Origin: Bifidobacterium sp. B4142 | GTDB taxonomy: Bacteria; Actinomycetota; Actinomycetes; Actinomycetales; Bifidobacteriaceae | Direction: 5' to 3' | DNA: 64,000 nt | Assembly (NCBI RefSeq): GCF_026537325.1 | Contig: NZ_JAFNMJ010000006.1 | Span: 1-64,000 of the forward strand | In this document: one piece after another, positions 26,637 to 35,491 of the stretch | How the letters are laid out: each line of letters starts with the position of its first letter | Numbering within the stretch: position 1 is the stretch's first letter | Notes under the pieces: generated by a model | The model's database searches: none | What the model saw: the letters and a program-made list of their open reading frames with translations, nothing else | What the model was told of the DNA's origin: nothing | Made by a program: the position numbers and the translations under genes

Positions 26637-28208
26637 TCAGTTTTGTGTTTTGGAGTCGGCGGTGGAGGCAGTGACGGCAGGCGCATCGGTGTGGATGATG
26701 TGCATGTGACGCAGGAGCATGCGGGTCATCTGACGGCCGGAGCCGGCGCCGTTTCCGCGAACGCCGAAGTAGACCAGCAGGACCATGCCCAGGCAGATCA
26801 GTGCCGAGATGCGCAGAGCCCACTGCACCCCGAAAATGTTGGCTGCGATCTGGGTGGAGTGGCCGCCGCCCAAGGCGTTGTGGCGCAGGGTGGTGATGGT
26901 CTCCATAAGGATGACCAGGATGGGCGCGCCGACAGCTCCGGCGATCTGTCGGGCCGTGTTGGTGACGGCTGAACCGGCTGAAACATCCTTGGGGGCCAGG
27001 TTGTTCAGGGACCAGGTGGTCAGGGGCATCAGGGTGAAGCCCATGCCGATCTGACGGATGAACTGGCAGATGGAGACCAGGCCGATCCAGGTGTTGGCCC
27101 CAATCATGCTCATGGCGATGGTGCCCAGCAGCAGGACCGAGCAGCCGGTCATAGCTACGGGCCGAGCGCCCCAGCGGTCCAGCAGGCGGCCACCGAAGAA
27201 CTGAGCGATGGCGGTGCCGATGGCCCCTGGCAGCATGACCAGGCCGCTCATGGTGGCTGAGAAGCCACGATCCGTCTGGATGTACATGGGCAGGATGACG
27301 GTGACCGAGCTGAAGGCGAAGAAGGACATAGAGGCGATGATGGTTCCTACGGTGAAGTTCTTGATCCGCAGCACATGCAGGTCCAGCAGGGGTTTGTCGT
27401 GGTTGAGCTGGCGGAGGACGAACCAGATGATTCCGATCAGGCCGACCAGCATGAAGGGCCAGGTCATGAAGGAGGTGATGGGGAAGTTCTCGATGTTGGT
27501 GAAGCCGAACATGAGGCCGCCGAAACCGAAGATGGACAGGGCCACTGAGAAGAAGTCCGCCTTGACGCTCTTGTCTCGCTGCCCGAAGTTGCGTAGACCA
27601 AGGATCGACAGGAGCAGCGCCACGGCCCCGCAGATGCTCAGCGTCAGGAAAATGGAGCGCCAGCCGTTGGCATCGGTCTGCCATCCGCCCAGGGTGGGGC
27701 CGATGGCCGGGGCCACGCTCATGGCCAGGCCCACGGTGCCCATGGCCATGCCGCGCTTGGCCAGAGGATAGATGGAGAAGACGGTGATCTGCAGGACGGG
27801 CCACATGGTCCCGGTGCCCACGGCCTCCAGGATGCGCCCCAGCAGAACCATGGCGAAGGTCTGCGATTGCCAGCTCAGCAGGGAACCCAGTGTGAAGACC
27901 GCCATGGAGGTGATGACGATTTGCCTAGTGGAAAAACGCTTGGTCAGAAAGCCGGTCAACGGCACCATGACGCCCATGACCAGCTGAAAGACCGAGGTCA
28001 GCCACTGACCGGTGGTCAGGGTGATGTGGAACTCGTCCACTATAGTGGGCAGTGCCGAAGCCAGCTGCAGCTGGGTGAAGTTGCCTAGGAAGGTGATGAC
28101 GGTCAGGATGGCCAGCGACAGGAAGGCCTCACGGGTGAGTCTTCCGTTGACGAAGGCTCCATCCTTGCTGAGGGTCCGCCCCTGTTTGGCGAGCTCCTGC
28201 TTCCTCAT
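26637..28208 (-). CDS. MFS multidrug exporter, DHA2 (14-TMS) type
   Basis: The 523-residue membrane protein has about 14 hydrophobic segments. It carries ASALPTIVDEFHIT in the first membrane region, motif A as GFLTKRFSTRQI, and GPTLGGWQTDANGWRSIFL (motif C and following), which marks the EmrB/QacA drug:H+ antiporter group. The ATG at 28208 is preferred over an upstream alternative at 28307 because the protein MRKQELAKQG fits the family. The substrate is unknown. It is convergent with the LacI gene and divergent from pstS; no local TetR or MarR regulator is present. Confidence 0.88.
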   Translation of the reverse strand: MRKQELAKQGRTLSKDGAFVNGRLTREAFLSLAILTVITFLGNFTQLQLASALPTIVDEFHITLTTGQWLTSVFQLVMGVMVPLTGFLTKRFSTRQIVITSMAVFTLGSLLSWQSQTFAMVLLGRILEAVGTGTMWPVLQITVFSIYPLAKRGMAMGTVGLAMSVAPAIGPTLGGWQTDANGWRSIFLTLSICGAVALLLSILGLRNFGQRDKSVKADFFSVALSIFGFGGLMFGFTNIENFPITSFMTWPFMLVGLIGIIWFVLRQLNHDKPLLDLHVLRIKNFTVGTIIASMSFFAFSSVTVILPMYIQTDRGFSATMSGLVMLPGAIGTAIAQFFGGRLLDRWGARPVAMTGCSVLLLGTIAMSMIGANTWIGLVSICQFIRQIGMGFTLMPLTTWSLNNLAPKDVSAGSAVTNTARQIAGAVGAPILVILMETITTLRHNALGGGHSTQIAANIFGVQWALRISALICLGMVLLVYFGVRGNGAGSGRQMTRMLLRHMHIIHTDAPAVTASTADSKTQN

Positions 28209-28537
28209 GCAACCACCACTTCCTTTGGGCTCAGTTTCCGCTGCGTATACCACTCCCTGCGGTGCCGTCCTAGAAAAGGAATCAGGGCATACCGATACCG
28301 GTGACACTAAGAAAAGCTAGAGAGTGAAGCGTCTGACAATGTCCTTATAATATACCCGGCTGTGGATTGTGATTGAGCTTTTCCGCTTGGCTGACGCGGT
28401 TGCGGCGGCCTTGTCCTGCGGTCAGCGTTTCCAGTATGCTGTTGTTGAGCGGGCTTCGGTAATGTGAATGCAGGAGGGTCCGACACGGGCTGATGAGGAC
28501 GGACGTTTGAAATGCAACGGCGGTCGAGGTAGGTAAC
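28209..28537. other. divergent intergenic region between the exporter and pstS
   Basis: About 330 bp without a credible gene. On the plus strand TTGTCC at 28411-28416 and TATGCT at 28435-28440, 18 bp apart, are a possible pstS promoter. A TATAAT box lies at 28346-28351 without a clear -35. I could not identify a Pho-box-like repeat. Confidence 0.45.
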
Positions 28538-29686
28538 ATGCACGCACATGGTCATGGTCGTGGTAGATTTGCGGCCCTCCTCGTGTCCTTGGCAATGTTG
28601 ATCCCCCTGGCGGCCTGCGGCGACAACGTCCCCATCGAAGGCGGCGGAGCAATCGATACTCCAGATCAAGCCTTGTTCCAAGGCGAGTTCGCCGGATCCG
28701 GCGCATCCTCCCAGCAGAGCGCCGACGAGGCTTGGATAGCCGGCTTCCGCAAGCAGCATCCAAGTGCGCGCATCTCCTATGATCCAGCAGGTTCCGGTGC
28801 TGGGGTCAACGCCTTCCTTTCGGGTTCGGCCATCTGGGCCGGCACTGATGCACCGCTGACTTCAGACCAGCTTGAGCGCTCGCGCAAGGTCTGCGGTTCC
28901 GGTACGGCCATTGATCTGCCCGTTTACGCCACCCCAATCGCCGTGGCCTATAATCTCCCCGATCTGTGGCCAAAGGGTTCCGGCGGCCATCTGCGGATGG
29001 ACCCGGCTCTGATCGCCATGATCTTCTCCGGAAAGGTCACCAATTGGCGGGATCCGCGCATAGCAGCCCTCAATCCGGGGGCTAATCTGCCCGACTTGGA
29101 CATCACGGTGATCCATCGTTCGGACAAGTCGGGCACTACGAAAAGTTTTCTGTCCTACCTGCACGACACGGCCGGGTCTGCCTGGCCTTACCCAGCGGGC
29201 GAGAATTGGCCCAACGACTTAGGACAGGGCGCCAAGGGCACTGCCGGAGTGGTCATGACCATGAACCAGGCGAAGGGTACCTTTGGCTATGCGGACGCGG
29301 CCCAGACCACGGGGCTGGGCACGGTGGCGGTCCAGGCGGGGAAGACCTGGCAGCCGCCTACAGCCAAGACCGTGGCCAACCTGCTGGATGCAGCCCAGCG
29401 GGATCCGCAGGCCAGCCAGCCCGGCCGGGTGGTCCTGACCGTGGACCATCGCACCAGCCGGGAGCATACTTATCCCATTGTTTTGGTCTCCTACAACGTG
29501 GTCTGCACCGCCTATCGAGATGATCAAGACGGATCCAAGACCCGGTTCGCCAAGGCCTGGCTGACCTATCTGCTGAGCGAGCAGGGTCAGCGCATGGCTG
29601 CGGCAAATGCGGGCAGCGCCGAGCTGGGGCAGGGGCTGCGCAACCAGGCCATGGCCTCGGTGGAGACCATCGGGGGGAAGGCATGA
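28538..29686 (+). CDS. pstS: phosphate ABC transporter, phosphate-binding lipoprotein
   Basis: Binds inorganic phosphate outside the cell for the Pst importer. The 382-residue protein has a lipoprotein signal ending PLAAC (Cys27), then FAGSGASSQQSADEAWIAGF, the phosphate-site segments YDPAGSGAGVNAFLSG and FAGTDAPLT-like AGTDAPLTSDQ, and RSDKSGTTKSFLSYL. The gene overlaps pstC by four bases (ATGA), showing a coupled pstS-pstC-pstA-pstB operon. Expression under phosphate limitation is the family norm; no PhoU or two-component gene lies in the window. Confidence 0.94.
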   Translation: MHAHGHGRGRFAALLVSLAMLIPLAACGDNVPIEGGGAIDTPDQALFQGEFAGSGASSQQSADEAWIAGFRKQHPSARISYDPAGSGAGVNAFLSGSAIWAGTDAPLTSDQLERSRKVCGSGTAIDLPVYATPIAVAYNLPDLWPKGSGGHLRMDPALIAMIFSGKVTNWRDPRIAALNPGANLPDLDITVIHRSDKSGTTKSFLSYLHDTAGSAWPYPAGENWPNDLGQGAKGTAGVVMTMNQAKGTFGYADAAQTTGLGTVAVQAGKTWQPPTAKTVANLLDAAQRDPQASQPGRVVLTVDHRTSREHTYPIVLVSYNVVCTAYRDDQDGSKTRFAKAWLTYLLSEQGQRMAAANAGSAELGQGLRNQAMASVETIGGKA

Positions 29687-30636
29687 ACGAGAAACTGGAC
29701 GGGGCTGCAACCCTGAACAAGGCTAAACGGGCGGATCGGATTTTCAAGGCCTGCGCCACCGGTGCGGGCATTCTGATCCTGCTGGCCCTGGCTGCTGTCA
29801 CCCTCTTTCTGATCCTGCGGGCCTTTCCGGCCTTCACTGGGGACCCAGATTCCCGCACCCAGGCCATCCTCTCCCTGAGCGGGGGGCGGGCGGGCAGTTT
29901 CCTGGGCTATGTGGGTCCCCTGGTTTTTGGCACCATTTTGATTGCCGGTCTGGCCCTGCTCTTGGCCTTCCCTGTCTCCCTTGGCATCGCCCTCTTCATC
30001 GGCTACTACGCTCCCGCCCGCCTGTCCACGTTGCTTAGCACGGTGATCGACCTGCTGGCCGCCGTGCCCTCGGTGATCTATGGGCTTTGGGGGGCTCTGG
30101 TCTTGGTTCCCAATATCACAGGCTTCTGGCGTTGGCTATCTGTTCATTTGGGATGGATTCCGCTGTTTGCCGGACCCGTTGCAGCCCCTGCCCGGTCCGT
30201 GGCCACTGTGGCCCTGGTGCTGGCGGTCATGATCCTGCCCATCATCACCTCGATCACCCGTGACATCCTGATCCAAGCCCCTCGATTGCAGCAGGAGGCT
30301 GCCTTGGCTCTGGGCGCTACAAAGTGGGAAATGATCCGGCTCGCGGTCCTGCCCTTCGGCCGTTCGGGCATCATCTCGGCCTCCATGCTGGGCCTGGGCC
30401 GCGCTCTGGGCGAGACCATGGCGGTGCTGATGATTCTTTCGCCAGGCTTCAGCTACTCCCTGCGGCTGCTGCAGGCTTCAAACAGTCAGACCATCGCTGC
30501 CAACATCGCCGCCCAGTTCCCGGAGGCGGACTCCCAGGGTGTGGCCCTTCTAGTGGCTACCGGTCTGGTCCTCTTCATCATCACCTTCATCGTCAACTAC
30601 ATGGCGCGCAGGATCACAGCGAAGGCGGGTGTATGA
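29683..30636 (+). CDS. pstC: phosphate ABC transporter permease PstC
   Basis: Membrane channel subunit of the Pst importer. The 317-residue protein has about six membrane segments, the long first periplasmic region with GRAGSFLGYVGPLVFGT, and the EAA-type motif EAALALGATKWEMIRLAVLP with GRALGETMAVLM typical of PstC. It overlaps pstS by four bases and pstA by four bases (ATGA), so all are translated from one message. Confidence 0.94.
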   Translation: MNEKLDGAATLNKAKRADRIFKACATGAGILILLALAAVTLFLILRAFPAFTGDPDSRTQAILSLSGGRAGSFLGYVGPLVFGTILIAGLALLLAFPVSLGIALFIGYYAPARLSTLLSTVIDLLAAVPSVIYGLWGALVLVPNITGFWRWLSVHLGWIPLFAGPVAAPARSVATVALVLAVMILPIITSITRDILIQAPRLQQEAALALGATKWEMIRLAVLPFGRSGIISASMLGLGRALGETMAVLMILSPGFSYSLRLLQASNSQTIAANIAAQFPEADSQGVALLVATGLVLFIITFIVNYMARRITAKAGV

Positions 30637-31613
30637 TGGCGAGCCGAACTGATCGTGGGCCGGTCATCGATTTTGATCGTTTCAGGCCTACAAGGTCCTC
30701 CATCCGTGCTCGCAAGCGCAAGGACCGGCTGATGACCGTCCTGATCGGGTTCTCCTTCCTGGTGGCCCTGATTCCGTTGGTTTCGGTGCTCTGGGTCAGC
30801 CTGTCCAAGGGTGTGCGACGGCTGACACCGGACTTCCTCACCCACAACATGAGCGGTGTGGTAGGGGGCAACCCCACGCCGACCGGAGGCTATGGCGGCA
30901 TCCTGCACGCGGTAATCGGCACCCTGGAGATTACCTTTGGATCCATGGTCATATCCATTCCGGTGGGCGTCATGTGCGCGGTCTACCTGGTTGAGTATGC
31001 CCATGGAGGCCGCCTGGCCAAGGCCATCAGTCTCATGGTGGACGTGATGAGCGGGATTCCCTCCATCGTGGCAGGCCTCTTTGCCTTCTCCATGTTCGCC
31101 TTGGTGGTTGGACCGGGCACGGTCAATGGCCTGGCCGGCTCCGTGGCGCTCTCCCTGCTCATGCTGCCCACGGTGGTCAAGACCTCCGAGGATATGCTGA
31201 CGGTGGTTCCCAATGACCTGCGTGAGGCGGCCTATGCCCTGGGGGTGACCAAGCAGCGGACCATCACCCGTATTGTTCTGCGCACGGCCCTGCCTGGAAT
31301 CGTCTCGGGCACTATTCTGGCCGTGGCACGGGTCATCGGGGAAACGGCGCCCCTGCTGATAGCCTCGGGCTTCATCGCCACCACCAACCCCAACCTCTTC
31401 TCCGGAAGGATGACCACCCTGCCGGTCTTCGTCTACAACGAGTATTCCCAGGGTCTGGCTGTCTGCGGGCCAGGCGCTGACCCGGGATGCCTGGCTGATG
31501 TCCACATGCAGAGGGCCTGGGCTGCGGCTCTGGTGCTGATCCTTATTGTTCTGCTGCTCAACCTGCTGGGGCGACTGGTCTCGCGCATTTTTGCTGTTGG
31601 GCGGACCCGTTGA
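30633..31613 (+). CDS. pstA: phosphate ABC transporter permease PstA
   Basis: Second channel subunit of the Pst importer, 326 residues. It has [55 protein letters not shown] (EAA motif) and [15 protein letters not shown], all standard for PstA. The ATG at 30633 overlaps the pstC stop. An in-frame ATG at 30636 directly follows; the overlap favours the first. pstB follows 31 bp later. Confidence 0.94.
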   Translation: MMASRTDRGPVIDFDRFRPTRSSIRARKRKDRLMTVLIGFSFLVALIPLVSVLWVSLSKGVRRLTPDFLTHNMSGVVGGNPTPTGGYGGILHAVIGTLEITFGSMVISIPVGVMCAVYLVEYAHGGRLAKAISLMVDVMSGIPSIVAGLFAFSMFALVVGPGTVNGLAGSVALSLLMLPTVVKTSEDMLTVVPNDLREAAYALGVTKQRTITRIVLRTALPGIVSGTILAVARVIGETAPLLIASGFIATTNPNLFSGRMTTLPVFVYNEYSQGLAVCGPGADPGCLADVHMQRAWAAALVLILIVLLLNLLGRLVSRIFAVGRTR

Positions 31614-31644
31614 GCGCCGCCATGAGAGGAACGGAGGCCGGAAT

Positions 31645-32424
31645 ATGGGCCAACGCATAGACATCAGCCATCTCAACGTCTACTACGGCGATTTCTTGGC
31701 CGTCCAGGACGTGAACATGCGCATCCGAGCCAACAAGGTCACCGCCTTCATCGGTCCCTCCGGCTGCGGAAAGTCCACGGTTCTGCGCACCCTGGACCGC
31801 ATGCACGAGATCACCCCGGGGGCGCATGTGAGCGGGCAGGTGCTCCTGGAGGGGCGCGACCTCTATGGACCGGATGTAGACCCGGTCGAGGTACGGCGGG
31901 ACGTGGGCATGGTCTTCCAGAGGGCCAATCCCTTCCCGACCATGTCCATCCGGGAGAACGTCCTGGCTGGCATACGGCTGAACAAGAAGCACATTGCCAA
32001 GTCTGACGCCGACGATCTGGTGGAGTGGGCCCTGCGCGGGGCCAATCTTTGGAACGAGGTCAAGGACCGTCTGGACAAGCCGGGCATCGGGCTCTCTGGC
32101 GGTCAGCAGCAGAGGCTCTGCATTGCCCGTGCCGTGGCCGTGCACCCCCAGGTCCTGCTCATGGACGAACCCTGCTCGGCCCTAGACCCCATCTCCACTC
32201 TGGCCGTAGAGGATCTGATCAACGAGCTCAAGCGGGACTACACCATCGTCATCGTCACCCATAACATGCAGCAGGCCGCCAGGGTCTCGGACTATACGGC
32301 CTTCTTCAATCTCAAGGCCGTGGGTCAGCCCGGCCACCTGGTGGAGATGGACGACACCACCACAATCTTCTCCAACCCGCACGAGCCGGACACCGAGCGT
32401 TACATATCCGGTCGCTTCGGCTGA
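31645..32424 (+). CDS. pstB: phosphate ABC transporter ATPase PstB
   Basis: ATPase that powers the Pst importer. The 259-residue protein has the Walker A motif GPSGCGKST (37-45), the Q-loop VFQRANPFP, the signature [14 protein letters not shown], Walker [14 protein letters not shown] and the switch His in [19 protein letters not shown]-type Q-loop context and the closing YISGRFG identify PstB. ACGGAGG lies before the ATG at 31645; the open frame extending upstream overlaps pstA and is not used. Confidence 0.96.
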   Translation: MGQRIDISHLNVYYGDFLAVQDVNMRIRANKVTAFIGPSGCGKSTVLRTLDRMHEITPGAHVSGQVLLEGRDLYGPDVDPVEVRRDVGMVFQRANPFPTMSIRENVLAGIRLNKKHIAKSDADDLVEWALRGANLWNEVKDRLDKPGIGLSGGQQQRLCIARAVAVHPQVLLMDEPCSALDPISTLAVEDLINELKRDYTIVIVTHNMQQAARVSDYTAFFNLKAVGQPGHLVEMDDTTTIFSNPHEPDTERYISGRFG

Positions 32425-32492
32425 GACAGAACCGGTCTGCGCACCCGCTCGTCAGGTATCATGGTTCCGGCATCCGTGGAAGGAGCGAGAGC

Positions 32493-33479
32493 ATGGGAGC
32501 ACTGCTGGAACCGGCCACCCTCTTGGGCATCATCCTGGTGGGCTACCTGTTCAAGCGGTTTGGACTCTTTCGCCCGTTGGACTACCGGGTGCTGCAGACT
32601 GTCGTGTTCGATCTGGTCCTGCCCGGGGCCATCATCTACTCCTTCGCCACCAGCCCCCACGATCCCAGCCTGCTTCTGGTCTCGGCCTTCGCCTTCGTGG
32701 CTTCGCTGACTCCACCCCTGGCCATCTTCCTGACCAGCAGGCATCGTCCTACGGCTCAGCGGGCTTTTCTTATGCTCAACGGATCGGGCTTCAACATCGG
32801 GTGTTTCTGCTTCCCCATGCTCCAGTCGCTGCTGGGCACGGCGGCCCTGGTCCCCGCCGCCATGTTCGACATCGGCAATTCGGTTATGGTCTCTGCCGGC
32901 ACCAACGTCATGACCCAGGGGCTTCTGCATATTCGACCGGGCCAGTCCCTGGATCCCGATGCGGGGGAGACGGTCAAGCTGGATGACCCAGATGCCCGCA
33001 AACTCCACCGCAAGGCTGCAGCCCTCTCCATAGCCAAGGGCTTCCTGAGCTCGCCCTCATTCGACACCTACTTGGTCATGGTGGGATTTACGCTGGCCGG
33101 GATCTCATTGCCTGACTGGTCGGCCCAAATCACCCGTCCATTCTCGGCGGCCAACGCCTTCTGCTCCATGCTCATGGTGGGCATGCTCATGGAGCTGCCC
33201 GGCGGACGGGCTGACATCAAGGCCGTATTGCAGATTCTGGGCTGGCGACTGCCCTTCGGCATCCTGTTCGCGGCGGCCGCATGGTATCTGTTGCCCTTCG
33301 AACCCTTGATCCGTCAGGCGGTGGCCTTGTGCTGCCTGGCTCCGACGGCGGTTTTCGCCACCATGTTTACTGACAAGGTTCTTGGCAACGCCCGTCTGGC
33401 GGGATTCACCCTGGCTCTGACTGCGCTGATCGGTGCCGTGCTCATGGTTTTGGCGCACCTGCTGATGGGCGCCCTCTGA
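32493..33479 (+). CDS. AEC-family permease (auxin efflux carrier type)
   Basis: The 328-residue protein has about 10 hydrophobic segments arranged as in AEC transporters: LLGIILVGYLFKRFG at the start, NGSGFNIGCFCFPMLQSLLG with the family Asn/Gly pattern, and LAPTAVFATMFTDKV near the end. Known members move malate, malonate or other small anions; the substrate here is unknown. AAGGAG lies before the ATG. It stands alone after pstB and converges with a small minus-strand gene 4 bp away. Confidence 0.85.
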   Translation: MGALLEPATLLGIILVGYLFKRFGLFRPLDYRVLQTVVFDLVLPGAIIYSFATSPHDPSLLLVSAFAFVASLTPPLAIFLTSRHRPTAQRAFLMLNGSGFNIGCFCFPMLQSLLGTAALVPAAMFDIGNSVMVSAGTNVMTQGLLHIRPGQSLDPDAGETVKLDDPDARKLHRKAAALSIAKGFLSSPSFDTYLVMVGFTLAGISLPDWSAQITRPFSAANAFCSMLMVGMLMELPGGRADIKAVLQILGWRLPFGILFAAAAWYLLPFEPLIRQAVALCCLAPTAVFATMFTDKVLGNARLAGFTLALTALIGAVLMVLAHLLMGAL

Positions 33480-33483
33480 GGAA

Positions 33484-33687
33484 TCAATCCTCCTTGTCGT
33501 TTTGGCGCTGGTCGCGGCGTTCCTGCTCCTGACGCAGGGTTCGGCCCTCGCGGGTGCGTTGCTTGTTGACTGTGGCGGCTGCAATCCGCTCGGCGGAGCG
33601 CTCGTCCTGTCCGCGATCGACTTCGCTGTCATGCACGTGCTGATACTGCTTCTGATCGTCCGGATCCCAATGATTGTTCCTGGCCAT
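33484..33687 (-). CDS. small conserved highly charged protein
   Basis: A 67-residue protein rich in Arg, Gln, Asp and Glu. It begins MARNNHWDPDDQKQYQHV and contains SEVDRGQDERSAERIAAATV then NKQRTREGRT. Similar short proteins, often loosely labelled plasmid-stabilisation or Rho-like, are widespread in actinobacteria; the function is unknown to me. A strong GGAGGGG site lies four bases before the ATG, which makes the gene credible despite its size. It lies between two plus-strand genes. Confidence 0.8.
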   Translation of the reverse strand: MARNNHWDPDDQKQYQHVHDSEVDRGQDERSAERIAAATVNKQRTREGRTLRQEQERRDQRQNDKED

Positions 33688-33888
33688 ATACCCCTCCTCA
33701 ACAGTGCCCGCCCATCAGCTCATCCCCATGTGGGACGGCTTCAGGGCCGTGCCGGTATGCCGATTATAGATGAGCGGAAGGTGGTGGGGCGGTATTGGAG
33801 CCTGGAGGAGGTCTTGTAACAAAAAAGCCGAGCGCTCGTGATATTCTGCTCTTGTCTCATCGCCAAATAAGACAATAAGGAATCGAAT

Positions 33889-35289
33889 ATGCATAAGCTA
33901 TTTCGGCTTTCGGATAATAATACCACAGTCTCTACGGAAGTGGTAGCAGGCATTACCACCTTCTTCGCCATGGCCTACATCATCGTGGTGAATCCCTCGG
34001 TGCTTTCCACGGCGGGCATGCCTTGGGGTGCCGTCTTTCTCGCCACCCTGATCGCTGCTGTCATCGGCACTTTGATCATGGGTCTGGTGGCCAACGTGCC
34101 CTATGGCGTGGCGCCAGGTGTCGGGTTGGATGCCTTCTTCACCTTCACCGTGGTCAAGGGGCTGGGCTTCACTTGGCAACAGACCATGTGCATGGTCTTC
34201 CTGTGCGGCCTGATCAACATCCTGGTCACGGCCACCAAGCTGCGCAAGATGATCATCCAGGCCATTCCGCCCCTGCTTCAGCATGCCATCGGCGGCGGCA
34301 TCGGCGTCTTCATCGCCTATGTGGGTCTGCTCAATGTGGGCATTATCAAGTTCGCGCCCGACAAGACTTCGGCAGCAGGCGCCAACCCTGGACTGACCAC
34401 CTTCAACACCCCCGGGGTCATCCTCTTCGTCATCGGATTGTTGCTGACCGTCTTCCTTCTGATCTTCAAGTTCAAGGGCCGCCTTGCCTTCATCAACAAG
34501 GGCGCCTTCGTCATCGCCATCATCGCAGTCACGCTCCTGGGCATTCCCATGGGGGTCACCAGCATGGCCAAGTCGGTCGATCTGGGCCAGGCCTGGTCAC
34601 AGCTGCCGCAGACCTTCCTGGCCATTTTCAGTCAGGATGGGTTCCCTGCCCTCTTCTCGGACCCGGCTAAGCTGCCCTTGGTTCTGGTGACCATCTTCGC
34701 TTTCTCCCTGTCTGACACCTTCGACACCATCGGTACCTTTGTGGGCACCGGCCGGCGCTCAGGCATCTTCTCAGCCGAGGATGAGCAGGCTCTGGAAAAC
34801 GGCCGAGGGTTCAGCTCCAAGATGGATAGGGCCCTGTTCGCCGATGCTACGGCCACCTCCATCGGCGCCCTCTTCGGCACCTCCAACACCACCACCTATG
34901 TGGAGTCCGCAGCCGGCATCGCGGCCGGTGGCCGGACCGGACTGACCTCGGTGGTCATCGCCGCCTGCTTCGCGCTCAGCGCCGTCTTCGCTCCGCTGAT
35001 ATCGGCTGTGCCTTCGGCGGCTACTGCACCCGTTCTGGTCATTGTAGGCTGCATGATGATGGGCTCCTTCGCGGAGATTGAGTGGGGCGAGCTGTCTGAG
35101 GCCATTCCGGCCTTCTTCACAGCCATCTTCATGGGCTTTGCCTACTCGATTTCCTACGGCGTGGCCGCCGGCTTCATCACCTACTGCCTGACCATGGTCT
35201 GCAAGCGCAAGGGCAAGGAGGTCCACCCCATCATCTGGGCGGTCTCAGCCCTCTTCATTCTGGACTTCGTGCTCCAGGCCGTGCTCTAA
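33889..35289 (+). CDS. AzgA-type purine (adenine/guanine/hypoxanthine) permease
   Basis: NCS2-superfamily proton symporter of 466 residues with about 12-14 membrane segments. It shows TEVVAGITTFFAMAYIIVVNP, VPYGVAPGVGLDAFFTF, ISFSDTFDT-like AFSLSDTFDTIGTF and GTSNTTTYVESAAGIAAGGRTGL, the signature of the AzgA/PbuG group. AAGGA lies before the ATG. A perfect palindrome CGAGCGCTCG at 33830-33839 lies 50 bp upstream and might be an operator. I saw no purine riboswitch. Confidence 0.92.
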   Translation: MHKLFRLSDNNTTVSTEVVAGITTFFAMAYIIVVNPSVLSTAGMPWGAVFLATLIAAVIGTLIMGLVANVPYGVAPGVGLDAFFTFTVVKGLGFTWQQTMCMVFLCGLINILVTATKLRKMIIQAIPPLLQHAIGGGIGVFIAYVGLLNVGIIKFAPDKTSAAGANPGLTTFNTPGVILFVIGLLLTVFLLIFKFKGRLAFINKGAFVIAIIAVTLLGIPMGVTSMAKSVDLGQAWSQLPQTFLAIFSQDGFPALFSDPAKLPLVLVTIFAFSLSDTFDTIGTFVGTGRRSGIFSAEDEQALENGRGFSSKMDRALFADATATSIGALFGTSNTTTYVESAAGIAAGGRTGLTSVVIAACFALSAVFAPLISAVPSAATAPVLVIVGCMMMGSFAEIEWGELSEAIPAFFTAIFMGFAYSISYGVAAGFITYCLTMVCKRKGKEVHPIIWAVSALFILDFVLQAVL

Positions 35290-35419
35290 GCACGTTTTCG
35301 CAAACACGGCATCCTCAAGAAGTATTTGTCAGGAGCATTCCCCGGTCGCGCAAGCAGTTGCCATGCGGTTGTCAGGGTTTGAGGGTGCGCATAGAGCAAA
35401 GTAGATACAGAGACCGCAG

Positions 35420-35454
35420 CAAGGCCCCGCCATGTATGTAGTGGCGGGACCTTG
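35420..35454. terminator. hairpin between convergent genes, possibly bidirectional
   Basis: CAAGGCCCCGCCA and TGGCGGGACCTTG pair with one mismatch (12 of 13) around a 9-base loop. It lies between the convergent purine permease and the RCC1 surface gene. No good T-run follows on either strand. Confidence 0.6.
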
Positions 35455-35491
35455 CTTGTTCGTGGCCTGGTGATGTGGTTGGCACTTCGGG

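Noticed and set aside
26611-27804. Minus-strand frame of 397 codons inside the MFS exporter gene
   Set aside because: It is another frame of the same strand within a clear transporter gene and is rich in His, Pro and Arg with no domain.
33800-33888. Purine riboswitch before the purine permease
   Set aside because: The upstream region is too short and lacks the conserved loop and junction sequences.
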